A stretch of DNA of 64,000 bases from Brevibacterium antiquum CNRZ 918 (GTDB lineage Bacteria > Actinomycetota > Actinomycetes > Actinomycetales > Brevibacteriaceae). Each line of letters opens with the position of its first letter. Position 1 is the first letter of the stretch. Below are positions 17,204 to 25,868 of this stretch, one piece after another. The DNA is taken from the NCBI RefSeq assembly GCF_900169145.1, contig NZ_FXZD01000008.1, positions 62,001 through 126,000 of the forward strand, in the 5' to 3' direction. The notes beneath the pieces were generated by a model, which saw nothing but the letters and a program-made list of their open reading frames with translations, had not been told where the DNA came from and searched no databases. Made by a program: the position numbers and the translations under genes.

Positions 17204-17293
17204 ATTCTGCGCGACCGATGTTGCCTCAGTGACTGGCGTACTGTGAGGGGAAACACTGCACCACCTGAAGAACATGATGCGAGGAGGCATATT

Positions 17294-18199
17294 ATGTCGA
17301 CAATTGGATGGGTCGGCCTGGGAAACATGGGTCGTCCGATGACAGCGAACCTGGTGAAGGCCGGTCACACGGTCAATGGCTTCGATCTCGTGCCAGAGGC
17401 CGTTGCCGCGGCTGCTGAACACGGTGTGACTGCCGTGGGCTCGATCGCCGAGGCGGTCGCCGGTGCCGACATCGTCTTCACGATGCTGCCGAAGGGTGAA
17501 CATGCCCGCACCGCATACCTGGAGCCCAACGGCGTGCTGGCCAATGCTGACACGAAGACCCTCCTCGTCGATTCCTCGACGATCGACTTCGACTCCGCCC
17601 GTGCCCTGCACTCCGAGGCGGCCAAGGCCGGTTTCCGCTTCGTCGATGGCCCGGTCTCCGGCGGTGTCACCGGTGCAGAAGCAGGCACGCTGACCTTCAT
17701 GCTGGGCGGAACCGATGAGGATGTCGCCGAGGCGAAGTCCTTCATCGAACCGATGGCCGGCAACATGTTCCATGCCGGTCGTGAGGCCGCCGGTCAGGCC
17801 GCCAAGATCGTCAACAACATGATGCTCTCGATCAGCCTGCAGGGCGTCGTCGAAGGCGCCGTCCTCGCCGAGCGCTTCGGGCTGGACCCGAAGGTCTTCT
17901 ACGATATTGCGACGGTCTCATCCGGTGACTCCTGGCCGCTGCGCACCTGGTACCCCGTGCCCGGAGTGACCGAGACCGCAGCTTCGAACAACGCGTTCAA
18001 GCCCGGCTTCGCCACGGCGCTCATGCACAAGGATGTCGGGCTCGCCCTTGCCGGTGCCGAGACCCAGGGTCTCGACCTGCCGGCCGCGCAGCTTGTCCAC
18101 GCTCAGCTGCAGAAGCTCGTTGACGAGGGCCTCGAGGGCCTCGACACCTCGGCGCTGATCAGGAACATCGACCCCAAGGCAGCAGGCCTGCCCGAGTAA
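17294..18199 (+). CDS. mmsB: 3-hydroxyisobutyrate dehydrogenase
   Basis: 301 residues from ATG 17294 behind GAGGAGG. The Rossmann motif IGWVGLGNMGRPM is at 4-16; the substrate motif DGPVSGGVTGAEAGTLT is at 118-134; the catalytic lysine of the beta-hydroxyacid dehydrogenase family is Lys171 in GQAAKIVNNM. It oxidises 3-hydroxyisobutyrate to methylmalonate semialdehyde in valine breakdown, downstream of the bkdABC step encoded 10 kb away. It stands alone with a long hairpin after it. Confidence 0.9.
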   Translation: MSTIGWVGLGNMGRPMTANLVKAGHTVNGFDLVPEAVAAAAEHGVTAVGSIAEAVAGADIVFTMLPKGEHARTAYLEPNGVLANADTKTLLVDSSTIDFDSARALHSEAAKAGFRFVDGPVSGGVTGAEAGTLTFMLGGTDEDVAEAKSFIEPMAGNMFHAGREAAGQAAKIVNNMMLSISLQGVVEGAVLAERFGLDPKVFYDIATVSSGDSWPLRTWYPVPGVTETAASNNAFKPGFATALMHKDVGLALAGAETQGLDLPAAQLVHAQLQKLVDEGLEGLDTSALIRNIDPKAAGLPE

Positions 18200-18215
18200 C
18201 TACTGGGCAATAGGC

Positions 18216-18275
18216 AACGGTCGGTAAGGGATGGTCGATCCGCCTGCGGATTTCGACCGTGACTTACCGACCGTT
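18216..18275. terminator. long hairpin after mmsB
   Basis: AACGGTCGGTAAG (18216-18228) pairs perfectly over 13 bp with CTTACCGACCGTT (18263-18275). The enclosed DNA forms a second stem, GGTCGATCCGC with GCGGATTTCGACC around CT. The result is a two-part stem of about 24 bp between mmsB and the next gene. Confidence 0.75.
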
Positions 18276-18382
18276 CGCCGTTGCGCGCCCCCTTGGCTCC
18301 CGTACCACGCCGGCTGTGCGCGTACGCCCCCGCCCTATGACCGCGACCTGCAACTTCGGCGGGGACATGTAAGACTGGAAGC

Positions 18383-19141
18383 ATGAGTTCCCCAGGCACA
18401 TCCGAACCACAGAACACACCGGAATCATTGGCCCCGGACGCCATTGCCTCCATCAGAGACAACCTCGACGAGGTGGCCACGCGTGCAGCGACCGCCGCCG
18501 AGGTGAGCGGTCGGACGAGTGCAGATGTGAAAGTTCTGCTTGCGACCAAGACTCAACCGGCTGCGACGATTCGAGTGGCGCTCGAGCATGGGTTCACCCT
18601 CATCGGCGAGAACAAGGTACAGGAACTGGTCGGCAAGGCGGACGACCTCGCCGACCTGGACCATGAAGCCCACCTCATCGGCCCTCTGCAGAAGAACAAG
18701 GTCAACCACACGCTGCGCCATGCGCACTGCATCCAGTCCGTTGACAACCTGGAATTGGCAACGAAGATCAACAACCGCCTCGACGTCCTCGACCAGAGCA
18801 TGGACTTCTTCGTCCAGGTCAACACCTCGCGCGAGGACTCGAAGTCCGGGATCGCCCCCGATGAGGCAGAGGCTCTCATCTCTGAACTCCGGGGCCACTC
18901 ACGGATGCGACTGCGTGGTCTGATGACGATCGGTCTGCCCGGACGCACACCGGAAGAGATCCGCCCAAGCTACGCAGAGCTGCGCGAACTCAGTCAGAAG
19001 CTCCTCGCCTCGGGAGCCATGCCCGCTGCAGCGACCGAGCTGTCCATGGGCATGAGCAACGACTTCGAACTGGCAATCGCCGAGGGGGCGACGATGGTCC
19101 GTGTCGGCTCCAGCATCTTCGGCGCCCGCGACTACTCCTGA
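18383..19141 (+). CDS. YggS/PROSC-family pyridoxal-phosphate homeostasis protein
   Basis: 252 residues from ATG 18383. It is a TIM-barrel PLP-binding protein of the alanine racemase fold. The PLP lysine is in VLLATKTQPAATIR (about residue 54), and FTLIGENKVQEL, HLIGPLQKNKVNHTL, VNTSREDSKSGIAP, LRGLMTIG and ELSMGMSNDFELAIAEGATMVRVGSSIFG are all conserved family motifs. Such proteins buffer PLP and affect amino acid pools without a known catalytic reaction. In many actinomycetes it lies beside ftsZ; here it is isolated. Confidence 0.9.
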   Translation: MSSPGTSEPQNTPESLAPDAIASIRDNLDEVATRAATAAEVSGRTSADVKVLLATKTQPAATIRVALEHGFTLIGENKVQELVGKADDLADLDHEAHLIGPLQKNKVNHTLRHAHCIQSVDNLELATKINNRLDVLDQSMDFFVQVNTSREDSKSGIAPDEAEALISELRGHSRMRLRGLMTIGLPGRTPEEIRPSYAELRELSQKLLASGAMPAAATELSMGMSNDFELAIAEGATMVRVGSSIFGARDYS

Positions 19142-19244
19142 ACAAGGTCGCAGCGGGCGCCTCTACGTGACAGCGACTTGGGGTATTGGTCACATGATGA
19201 CGCGGGGTCTCCCGCCGCGGCCCTGAATCTGTGAAGATGGAGCC

Positions 19245-21233
19245 ATGAACGCCAGCTCGCAGGAATCCTCAAGCTCCGCCCACCAGGTCAAGGTACGTGC
19301 ACCCGAACTCATCGGCCGCCGGTGGATGAACTCCGGAGGCAAAGAACTGAGCCTGGCCGACCTGCGCGGCAAGGTGATCCTGCTCGACTTCTGGACCTTC
19401 TGCTGCATCAACTGCCTGCACGTCCTTGACGAGCTACGCCCGCTCGAGGAGAAGTACAGCAAAGAACTCGTCATCATCGGCGTCCACTCCCCGAAGTTCG
19501 AGTTCGAACGCACCGTTGAGGCCGTCGACCAGGCGGTCGAACGCTACCAGGTCGAACACCTCGTCCTCGATGACCCCGACCTCGTCACCTGGCAGGCATA
19601 CACCGCCCGGGCCTGGCCCACATTGGCCGTCATCGACCCTGAGGGCTACCTGGTAGCGACCCTGTCGGGCGAAGGCCACGGCGCCGGACTCGGCGAGATC
19701 ATCGAAGGCCTCATCGTAGAGCACTCGGCGAAGGGCACACTGCACTCCGGCGATGGCCCATACGTGCCACCACCAGCACCGGAGACCGAGCTCTTCTACC
19801 CCGGGAAAGTCACCGCACTGCCCTCCGGCAACCTGCTCGTCGCCGATTCGGGACACCACAGCCTCGTCGAATACGACTCCAGCGGACAGACGATCATCCG
19901 CCGCATCGGCACCGGTGAACGCGGCGCAGACGACGGCGATTTCACCCAGGCGTCCTTCAGCGAACCCGGGGGCATCGCCGTCCTTCCCGATGACGTGGCT
20001 ACGAAGGCCGGGTATCACCTCGTCCTCGCCGACACCGTCAATCACACCCTGCGCGGCATCAATCTCGAGACCGAAGCTGTGACGACGATCGCCGGCACAG
20101 GTGCGCAGCACATGGTCGGCGCGATCGACAACGTGGTCGGGGCCCACGGCGAACTCGGCCGCTACGACGGTCCCGGACTCGACGTGAAGCTGTCCTCGCC
20201 GTGGGACGTCCTCTTCGTCCCTTCCACCGCCGAGGTGGTTGTGGCGATGGCGGGCAACCACACCATCTGGTCGTTCAATCCCGAAACCGGGTTGATCCGC
20301 CTGCTCTCGGGCACAATGAACGAAGGACTGGCCGACGGCGACGCTGAGAATGCGTGGTTCGCGCAGACATCGGGCCTTGACCTCAGCTCTGACGGTGACG
20401 TGTTCATCGCCGACTCTGAGACCTCCGCGATCCGTCGCCTCGACCCGAGCACCGGAGCCGTGTCCACGCTGATCGGCGAGGGGCTCTTCGACTTCGGATT
20501 CCGTGACGGTCCCGCCGCTGAGGCCAGGCTGCAGCACCCCCTGGGTGTGCGGAGCCTGCCGGACGGGTCGATCGCGATCGCCGACACCTACAACGGGGCG
20601 ATCCGCCGCTACGACTTCACCACGAACGAGGTCTCGACCCTGGCCCGCGGTCTGCGCGAGCCCTCCGACATCTTCGTCCTCGAGCCGGCCGCCCCTGGCG
20701 AAACCGCCGACCCCGGCGAAGCCGCCGACCCCAGCGCCGTGGGCGTCGATGCAGCAAACGTGAGCGAAGCCGAACTCCTCATCGTCGAATCCGCCGCGCA
20801 CGCCCTGACCAGAGTGAAGCTGCCCAAGGACGCCCAGCGAGTCGACGAGGGTGCGCTCACCAGCAAACGACCGTCGACCGAAATCGCCTCGGGGCCGGTG
20901 GCAGTGAGTGTGAGCTTCACCGTTCCAGCAGGTCAGAAGTTGGACGAGCGGTGGGGAGACCCCACGTATCTGCAGGTCTCGTCGACACCACCGGAGCTCA
21001 TCGTGACCGGCAGCGGAAGCGCAGAGGGTCTGAGCCGGGACATCGTCATCAACCCGGAACTCGAATCCGGGGTCCTGCACGTGACCGCACGGGCCGCCGC
21101 CTGCGACGGTGAACCCGGAGGCGAGATCCCCCTGCATGCCGCATGCCATCTGTACCAGCAGGACTGGGGCATCCCCGTCGACCTCGTCGCCGATGCACCT
21201 GCTGAGCTCACCCTCGACCTCCGCGGCGCCTAA
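19245..21233 (+). CDS. thioredoxin-like protein with NHL beta-propeller
   Basis: 662 residues from ATG 19245. Residues about 15-170 form a TlpA/thioredoxin-like domain with the redox motif FCCINC (Cys54 and Cys57); about 185-530 contain NHL/SMP-type repeats (for example LVADSGHHSLVEYD, VLADTVNHTLRGI, IADSETSAIRRLD, IADTYNGAIRRYD); the last 130 residues are a beta-rich domain with two Cys. There is no signal peptide, so it appears cytoplasmic despite the TlpA-like fold. This NHL-thioredoxin architecture is widespread in actinomycetes, and its substrate is unknown. A large palindrome follows. Confidence 0.85.
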   Translation: MNASSQESSSSAHQVKVRAPELIGRRWMNSGGKELSLADLRGKVILLDFWTFCCINCLHVLDELRPLEEKYSKELVIIGVHSPKFEFERTVEAVDQAVERYQVEHLVLDDPDLVTWQAYTARAWPTLAVIDPEGYLVATLSGEGHGAGLGEIIEGLIVEHSAKGTLHSGDGPYVPPPAPETELFYPGKVTALPSGNLLVADSGHHSLVEYDSSGQTIIRRIGTGERGADDGDFTQASFSEPGGIAVLPDDVATKAGYHLVLADTVNHTLRGINLETEAVTTIAGTGAQHMVGAIDNVVGAHGELGRYDGPGLDVKLSSPWDVLFVPSTAEVVVAMAGNHTIWSFNPETGLIRLLSGTMNEGLADGDAENAWFAQTSGLDLSSDGDVFIADSETSAIRRLDPSTGAVSTLIGEGLFDFGFRDGPAAEARLQHPLGVRSLPDGSIAIADTYNGAIRRYDFTTNEVSTLARGLREPSDIFVLEPAAPGETADPGEAADPSAVGVDAANVSEAELLIVESAAHALTRVKLPKDAQRVDEGALTSKRPSTEIASGPVAVSVSFTVPAGQKLDERWGDPTYLQVSSTPPELIVTGSGSAEGLSRDIVINPELESGVLHVTARAAACDGEPGGEIPLHAACHLYQQDWGIPVDLVADAPAELTLDLRGA

Positions 21234-21258
21234 GGCCTGCGAAGCGGCCCGCAGACTG

Positions 21259-21322
21259 CTCGTCATTGTGGACTTGCGTGCGAAAATCGCGAACTTCTCG
21301 CACGCAAGTCCACACTGACGAG
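21259..21322. terminator. 64-nt palindrome, bidirectional terminator or REP-like element
   Basis: The left arm 21259-21283 and the right arm 21298-21322 are 25 nt each and complementary except at one position; the core is GTGGACTTGCGTGCGA and its complement, around a 14-nt loop. It sits between convergent genes ending at 21233 and 21414. The arms are much longer than a normal terminator needs, so a repetitive extragenic palindrome is possible. Confidence 0.75.
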
Positions 21323-21413
21323 GGGCTTCGTCCCGCCCGGTGGTCGCGGTCAGCACGTCCCGGCGCTGAGGTCCCGGCGCCGTGCCCTCCGCAGCCTGCT
21401 CGCGGCTGATCTG

Positions 21414-22373
21414 CTATTTCACGGTCACGTCGCCGAGGCGGCGCGGAGCGAAGCGGACCTGCGAGGACTTGACGACGACGGAGCCTCCCATGACGAAGGA
21501 GAGCGTCTCGTCGAAGTCATACTCGGCCGCCGTGACGATGTCTCGATAGCGTCCCTGGATGCGCACCTCGACCGTGGATGGGGTGAGTTCGAGATCGTTG
21601 CCCGAGGCGGTCAGGCTGACTTGAGGTTCGCGTGCCAGAGACCACTTCACGTCCCCGAGGATTTCGTTGTCTGTCTCATAGCCGAACACGCAGTCTGAGG
21701 GGAATAGGGTCTTCGACTTCACACACTTCTGCAGATGCTCGGTGACCTGCTCGGTGACAGCCTGCTCCAGCTTCGCCGTGGGTTCGGGCGACAGTGCGAT
21801 CTGGGCGGTATCGGTCGGTGCGGTGACCTCGGCGCGTTCTGGCTTCGACTTGAGGTAGGTCGCATCGAAGCCGACGAGATAGGTGGCCGGGAACAGTACG
21901 GGAACCGTTCCCGCGGCGACTCCGTAGCCGTTGACCGTGGCCGTTGATGACCCTTCGACCTGCAGGTCGAGGCTCGGCCACTTCTCCTGCTCGATCGCCC
22001 ACCGGTCGAACAGTCCGGCAGTTGCCGTCAGCTTCACCATCGACAGATCCACCGTCCGCGTCTGCGACGACAGAACATAGCTCAGCGAGACCTTCGCATG
22101 GTCGCCGTCCATCGAGACCGTCGTCGCCTCAGCATCCCGTGGCAGGTCAGGGGCGGCGGCGAGCACATCATGATTGAGCGCCAGGGTCGACGACGGGGTG
22201 GGGGAGGCGAGGTAGGAGAACGCACGCTCGGCGTTGGCGTCCTCGATCGCCGAAATATAGGCTTCAGCGGCGCGGGCAGGAGTGTAGACGGTGAGGTTGA
22301 GGAGGGGAACTGCAGCCGCGGTGAGGACGATGACCAGGAGCGCCGAAATCAGAAGCCTGCGCGAAGTTCGCAT
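21414..22373 (-). CDS. exported or membrane-anchored protein of unknown function
   Basis: 319 residues from ATG 22373, chosen because CAGGAGA lies 5 nt upstream and the N terminus then becomes MRTSRRLLISALLV, a signal sequence or anchor; the frame opens 60 nt earlier. The extracytoplasmic part is beta-rich without recognised motifs and has one Cys pair (CVKSKTLFPSDC). It is the third gene of a minus-strand group with the ABC-like protein and the LPxTG protein. Function unknown. Confidence 0.75.
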   Translation of the reverse strand: MRTSRRLLISALLVIVLTAAAVPLLNLTVYTPARAAEAYISAIEDANAERAFSYLASPTPSSTLALNHDVLAAAPDLPRDAEATTVSMDGDHAKVSLSYVLSSQTRTVDLSMVKLTATAGLFDRWAIEQEKWPSLDLQVEGSSTATVNGYGVAAGTVPVLFPATYLVGFDATYLKSKPERAEVTAPTDTAQIALSPEPTAKLEQAVTEQVTEHLQKCVKSKTLFPSDCVFGYETDNEILGDVKWSLAREPQVSLTASGNDLELTPSTVEVRIQGRYRDIVTAAEYDFDETLSFVMGGSVVVKSSQVRFAPRRLGDVTVK

Positions 22374-22491
22374 TGCTTCTCCTGAATCGGTGGGGGATGA
22401 AGGAATTTCAGTGTAATGCCAATTGCCCGCCATCCGACTTCATGAACTGCCGGCACACGGATCAGGGGAGTCGGAAGCGTGCAGTTGGGGA

Positions 22492-23544
22492 TCATTCCAC
22501 CGGGTAGGCGTGCAGTGCCGAGGTATCGACCTCGACGAACACATGGGTGCCGACCTTGACGGCGGCACGCAGGGCGGCGATCGACTCGCCGAGGCTGGGA
22601 TGGAGCACGCCGAATCCGCTCTCACCCCCGCAAACCCCGGCCAAGTCGGCCAGGTCCACGTCGAGGGCGAGACCCATCTCCGTGTCCACCGGTGATAGCT
22701 TCGCCTGCAGGCAGGAACCACGATCGCGCAGTCCGATGACGATGGCTTCGAACACCGTCGCCGAGGTGAACGCCGCGTCGTGTTCGTCCAATGACAGGAG
22801 CGCACTGCGCCACCCGAGGGTGACGAAGACCTTCCCGTCGAGTTCGGTCCGAGCCTTCACCGCAGAGTGGCCGATCGACAACCAGCCCTTGCGTGCCAGC
22901 CCGGAATAGACGTTGACCCCGCTGAGCTCGGCCGGCAGTGAGCCCCTGGGCTCCGTGACGACCTGTTCCAGTGTGCCGAACGCGACGAGCTCGCCTTTTT
23001 CGATATCGGCCACCCCCGCCTCGGCGACGGTGAAGTCGGTCAGCGTATTCGAGGTGAAGACGATCCCACGGCCGTGTGCGGCGGCCAGGTCGGCCAGACG
23101 ACCGCGCAGGCCTGCCCGCACATGGCCGGGGACAGATGCGAAGGGGTCGATGAAGGTCAACCACGTTGAGCCGCTCGCCCATGCCACGGCCAGGCCGAGT
23201 TTCGCACGCTCACTGGCATCGAGTTCGCCGAGCCGGCGCCCCAGCAGTTCGGGTTTGATCCCGAACTCCGTGCACGCCAGAGCCAATGCCGCCTCCCCAG
23301 ATCCGGCATTGGCCTTGCGAAGATATGCTCTGACCCACCTGCGCACACGCGTGAGGCCCGAGCGGAGTCCGGTCGGGAACTGCGGTGGAGGTGCGACCTC
23401 GGAGCGCGCAGCAACGGACAGCACCACCTCAGTGGTGCTGTCCGTGCTGCCCATGAGACCGAGCATTGTCCCTGCTCGGAGACGACCAAGATCGATCTGG
23501 TGTCTGCCGAGGTGCAGCCCCGCTAGGGACAATTCATCGTTCAA
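22492..23544 (-). CDS. degenerate ABC-transporter ATPase-like protein (no Walker A lysine)
   Basis: 350 residues starting at TTG 23544, 6 nt after the LPxTG gene stop. The layout is that of an importer ATPase with a C-terminal TOBE region (about 215-350). The P-loop position reads GLMGSTDSTTE (about 29-39) where GxxGxGKST is expected, so the lysine is lost. The signature position reads LGELDASERAKLGLA and Walker B ends FIDPF with no catalytic Glu. All ATPase elements are altered while the frame stays open for 350 codons, so this looks like a maintained pseudo-ATPase and not a decaying gene. No permease gene is adjacent. Confidence 0.65.
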   Translation of the reverse strand: MNDELSLAGLHLGRHQIDLGRLRAGTMLGLMGSTDSTTEVVLSVAARSEVAPPPQFPTGLRSGLTRVRRWVRAYLRKANAGSGEAALALACTEFGIKPELLGRRLGELDASERAKLGLAVAWASGSTWLTFIDPFASVPGHVRAGLRGRLADLAAAHGRGIVFTSNTLTDFTVAEAGVADIEKGELVAFGTLEQVVTEPRGSLPAELSGVNVYSGLARKGWLSIGHSAVKARTELDGKVFVTLGWRSALLSLDEHDAAFTSATVFEAIVIGLRDRGSCLQAKLSPVDTEMGLALDVDLADLAGVCGGESGFGVLHPSLGESIAALRAAVKVGTHVFVEVDTSALHAYPVE

Positions 23545-23550
23545 CGGATC

Positions 23551-25002
23551 TTAGAACTCCGCAGGATCGTCGGAGGCGGTCATCCGCCGACGAGTGATGA
23601 CGACAGCTGCGGCACCCACGACGAGGAGTCCGACGCCGAGCGCCAATCCGGTCATTTCGGTACCGGTGCGGGGCAGGTCACTGCCGCTCTCTCCGCCCTC
23701 ATCGACCGAAGTGCCGTTGGTGACGACGGTGAAGTTGCCGCCTTGTGGACTGTCGAAGCTCTCGGCCTGGGCCCGCACATTGTATGTTCCCAGCACAGCC
23801 TTGACCTTCGCCTGCACGCCGAACGTCGCCTTGCCCTCAGAATCGGCTTCCTTGGTCATCGTGTAGCGATCGACCTTGCCCTGAGCATGTTCGACCGTGA
23901 TCGTGATCTTCTCACCCGGCTGGGCGCCGGTGATGCCGAGCTTGATGCCCTCGTTGAGGAAGTCCTCGGAGCTGATCTCGGTCGGATCGATGATGAGTGC
24001 CTGGGTCGCGGTGGTCGCGCCCTTCTTCTCACCTTCATCGGTGCCGGGGTTGGTCGGAGACGTGGACGCGTCTTCAGGCTCGTCGGACTCGGAATCGCCG
24101 TCGGTCGACTCGTTCGAGTCGTTCGAGTCGTCGGTTTCCGTCGGTTCCGGAGTCTCGGATTCCGTCTCGGTCGGCTCGGGAGTCTGAGTTTCGGTCTCAG
24201 TTTCCGTCGGTTCCGGAGTCGGAGTTTCGGTCTCAGTTTCCGTCGGTTCCGGAGTTTTGGTCTCTGTCTCGGCCGGCTTCGGAGCCGCGGGCTTCCGAGC
24301 TTGCTTGGTCTCCGTGGGCTTCTCGCTCGGCTCGTCCGTTTTCGACTCGGTGGGAGACGGCTTGGCGGTCTCGCTCGGCTCTTCCGTCTTAGTCTTGGTC
24401 GGAGTCGAGGTGGCGGTCTCAGACGGCTCCTCGGTCTTGGTCTCGGATGGCGCTGGGGCTGGTCCGGTTGCAGGGGTGCAATCGGGGCCCTTGGCGTCTT
24501 CATCGATGTCCGAGGCGGTGGGCACGACCTCGAAGGAGACCTTCGAGGAGTCCTTCTCGGTCTTCTCATCGGTGAGGTAGAGCGAGTAGTTGCCCGCAGG
24601 GACCTTGGCGTTGTCCGTGACGGAGAAGAAGTAGGTGCCCGACACCTTGCCCTTATCGTCGACGGTCAGCTTGGTCTCCGGCGAGTACTTGGACCCATCG
24701 GTGCCGACGACCGTGACGGTCGCCTTGTTGTCGTGGGTGAAGCCGGTGCCGGAGAATCCGATGCCCTTCTTGTCGTCCGCGATGTCGGCCCGGGTCACCT
24801 GTGCATCAGACAGTGTCGCCTGCGGGTCCGAGCTGTCGGGAACCTTGGAATCGGGGTCGGGTGATTGCTGCGCGTCATCATACGCACAGAGTGGGCCTGC
24901 CGGCACCGTAGCGGACTCTGTCGCTGCGAACGCGGGAGCGCCAGCAAGACCTGTCAATGCAACGGCTACTGCGGGGGCAAGCACAAGACGCGAGGTCTTC
25001 AC
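23551..25002 (-). CDS. LPxTG cell-wall-anchored surface protein
   Basis: 483 residues from GTG 25002, with GAAAGG upstream. Signal peptide about 1-27 (cleavage near AFA-ATES), a beta-rich domain about 45-165, a long Pro/Thr/Glu/Ser-rich stalk about 175-325 built of TETETPEP-type repeats, a second beta domain about 340-430, then LPRTG (443-447), a membrane helix and a RRR tail. Sortase would link it to peptidoglycan. The second domain resembles the C-terminal domain of the M28 peptidase at 53120. A direct repeat resembling an MtrA box lies 177 nt upstream. Ligand unknown. The short repeated codons give a low-complexity DNA tract at about 24070-24480. Confidence 0.9.
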   Translation of the reverse strand: MKTSRLVLAPAVAVALTGLAGAPAFAATESATVPAGPLCAYDDAQQSPDPDSKVPDSSDPQATLSDAQVTRADIADDKKGIGFSGTGFTHDNKATVTVVGTDGSKYSPETKLTVDDKGKVSGTYFFSVTDNAKVPAGNYSLYLTDEKTEKDSSKVSFEVVPTASDIDEDAKGPDCTPATGPAPAPSETKTEEPSETATSTPTKTKTEEPSETAKPSPTESKTDEPSEKPTETKQARKPAAPKPAETETKTPEPTETETETPTPEPTETETETQTPEPTETESETPEPTETDDSNDSNESTDGDSESDEPEDASTSPTNPGTDEGEKKGATTATQALIIDPTEISSEDFLNEGIKLGITGAQPGEKITITVEHAQGKVDRYTMTKEADSEGKATFGVQAKVKAVLGTYNVRAQAESFDSPQGGNFTVVTNGTSVDEGGESGSDLPRTGTEMTGLALGVGLLVVGAAAVVITRRRMTASDDPAEF

Positions 25003-25178
25003 AGTAATGCCTTTCGATTGTTGTCAACCCACGAAAAGCGATGGAACTCCCGGCATTCCTTGGCTTAAGAAGAGGAAGGCACCATCGTGCTCGGGTTCGT
25101 ACAGCTCCCAACTCTAAAGCATTCACTGATGCCTATGGGGAGACACACGGGAGAAAACCAGCAAAAACAGCGTGTATT

Positions 25179-25194
25179 GTTACCGATTCGTTAC
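25179..25194. promoter_or_regulatory. GTTAC-N6-GTTAC direct repeat (MtrA-box-like)
   Basis: GTTAC at 25179-25183 and at 25190-25194, exactly 11 bp apart with the spacer CGATTC. It lies between the divergent LPxTG gene (start 25002) and dcd (start 25290). The same 16-mer with one change occurs at 52775-52790 upstream of the second LPxTG gene. MtrA of actinomycetes is reported to bind direct repeats of this kind upstream of cell-wall genes. Confidence 0.55.
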
Positions 25195-25289
25195 CTAATT
25201 CCGCGTGTTGCGGTGACTGTGAGGCTTTTCGCTCCCTCGCAATCGCAGCTCACTGCACTCCTGCGCCCTGGGCGACTACCATCGGATAC

Positions 25290-25868
25290 GTGACTCTCCT
25301 TTCCGATCGCGACATTCGCGCCGAGCTCGACTCCGGACGCATCGCCCTCGACCCCTACGACCCTTCTCTGATCCAGCCCGCCAGCGTCGATATGTGTCTG
25401 GACCGCTATTTCCGTCTGTTCGACAACCACAAATACCCGGTCATCGACCCGAGTCTCGATCAGCCCGAACTCACCCGCTTCGTCGAGGCGGCGCCGGGAG
25501 AGCCGTTCGTGCTGCACCCGGGCGAATTCGTGCTCGCCGCTACGCACGAACTCGTCACCCTGCCCGATGATGTGGCCGCGCGGTTGGAGGGCAAGTCATC
25601 ACTGGGACGCCTCGGGCTGCTGACCCACTCCACGGCCGGTTTCATCGATCCCGGGTTCAACGGTCACGTGACACTGGAACTGTCGAACGTCGCGACTCTG
25701 CCCATCACTCTGTGGCCGGGAATGAAGATCGGCCAGCTCTGCTTCTTCCGTCTCAGCTCGGCTGCCCTCAACCCCTACGGCTCGCAGGCCACCGGCAATC
25801 GCTATCAGGGCCAACAGGGCCCCACCGCCTCCCGTTCGCATCTCAATTTCTATCGGAGGGACGTGTGA
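25290..25868 (+). CDS. dcd: dCTP deaminase
   Basis: 192 residues from GTG 25290, chosen because it gives the canonical [16 protein letters not shown] start; the frame is open for 83 codons more upstream. Family core: [50 protein letters not shown]. It deaminates dCTP towards dUTP/dUMP for thymidylate synthesis; actinobacterial enzymes of this length can also hydrolyse dUTP, but which activity applies here cannot be read off. The stop overlaps the next start (GTGA). Confidence 0.93.
   Translation: MTLLSDRDIRAELDSGRIALDPYDPSLIQPASVDMCLDRYFRLFDNHKYPVIDPSLDQPELTRFVEAAPGEPFVLHPGEFVLAATHELVTLPDDVAARLEGKSSLGRLGLLTHSTAGFIDPGFNGHVTLELSNVATLPITLWPGMKIGQLCFFRLSSAALNPYGSQATGNRYQGQQGPTASRSHLNFYRRDV

Noticed and set aside
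19434..21356. 640-codon open frame on the minus strand
   Set aside because: It is antisense to the thioredoxin/NHL gene; its composition is that of a third-position GC shadow and it runs through the palindrome.
24070..24480. Repeat array resembling a CRISPR
   Set aside because: The repeats are codons of a Pro/Thr/Glu-rich protein stalk with irregular spacing and no spacers or cas genes.
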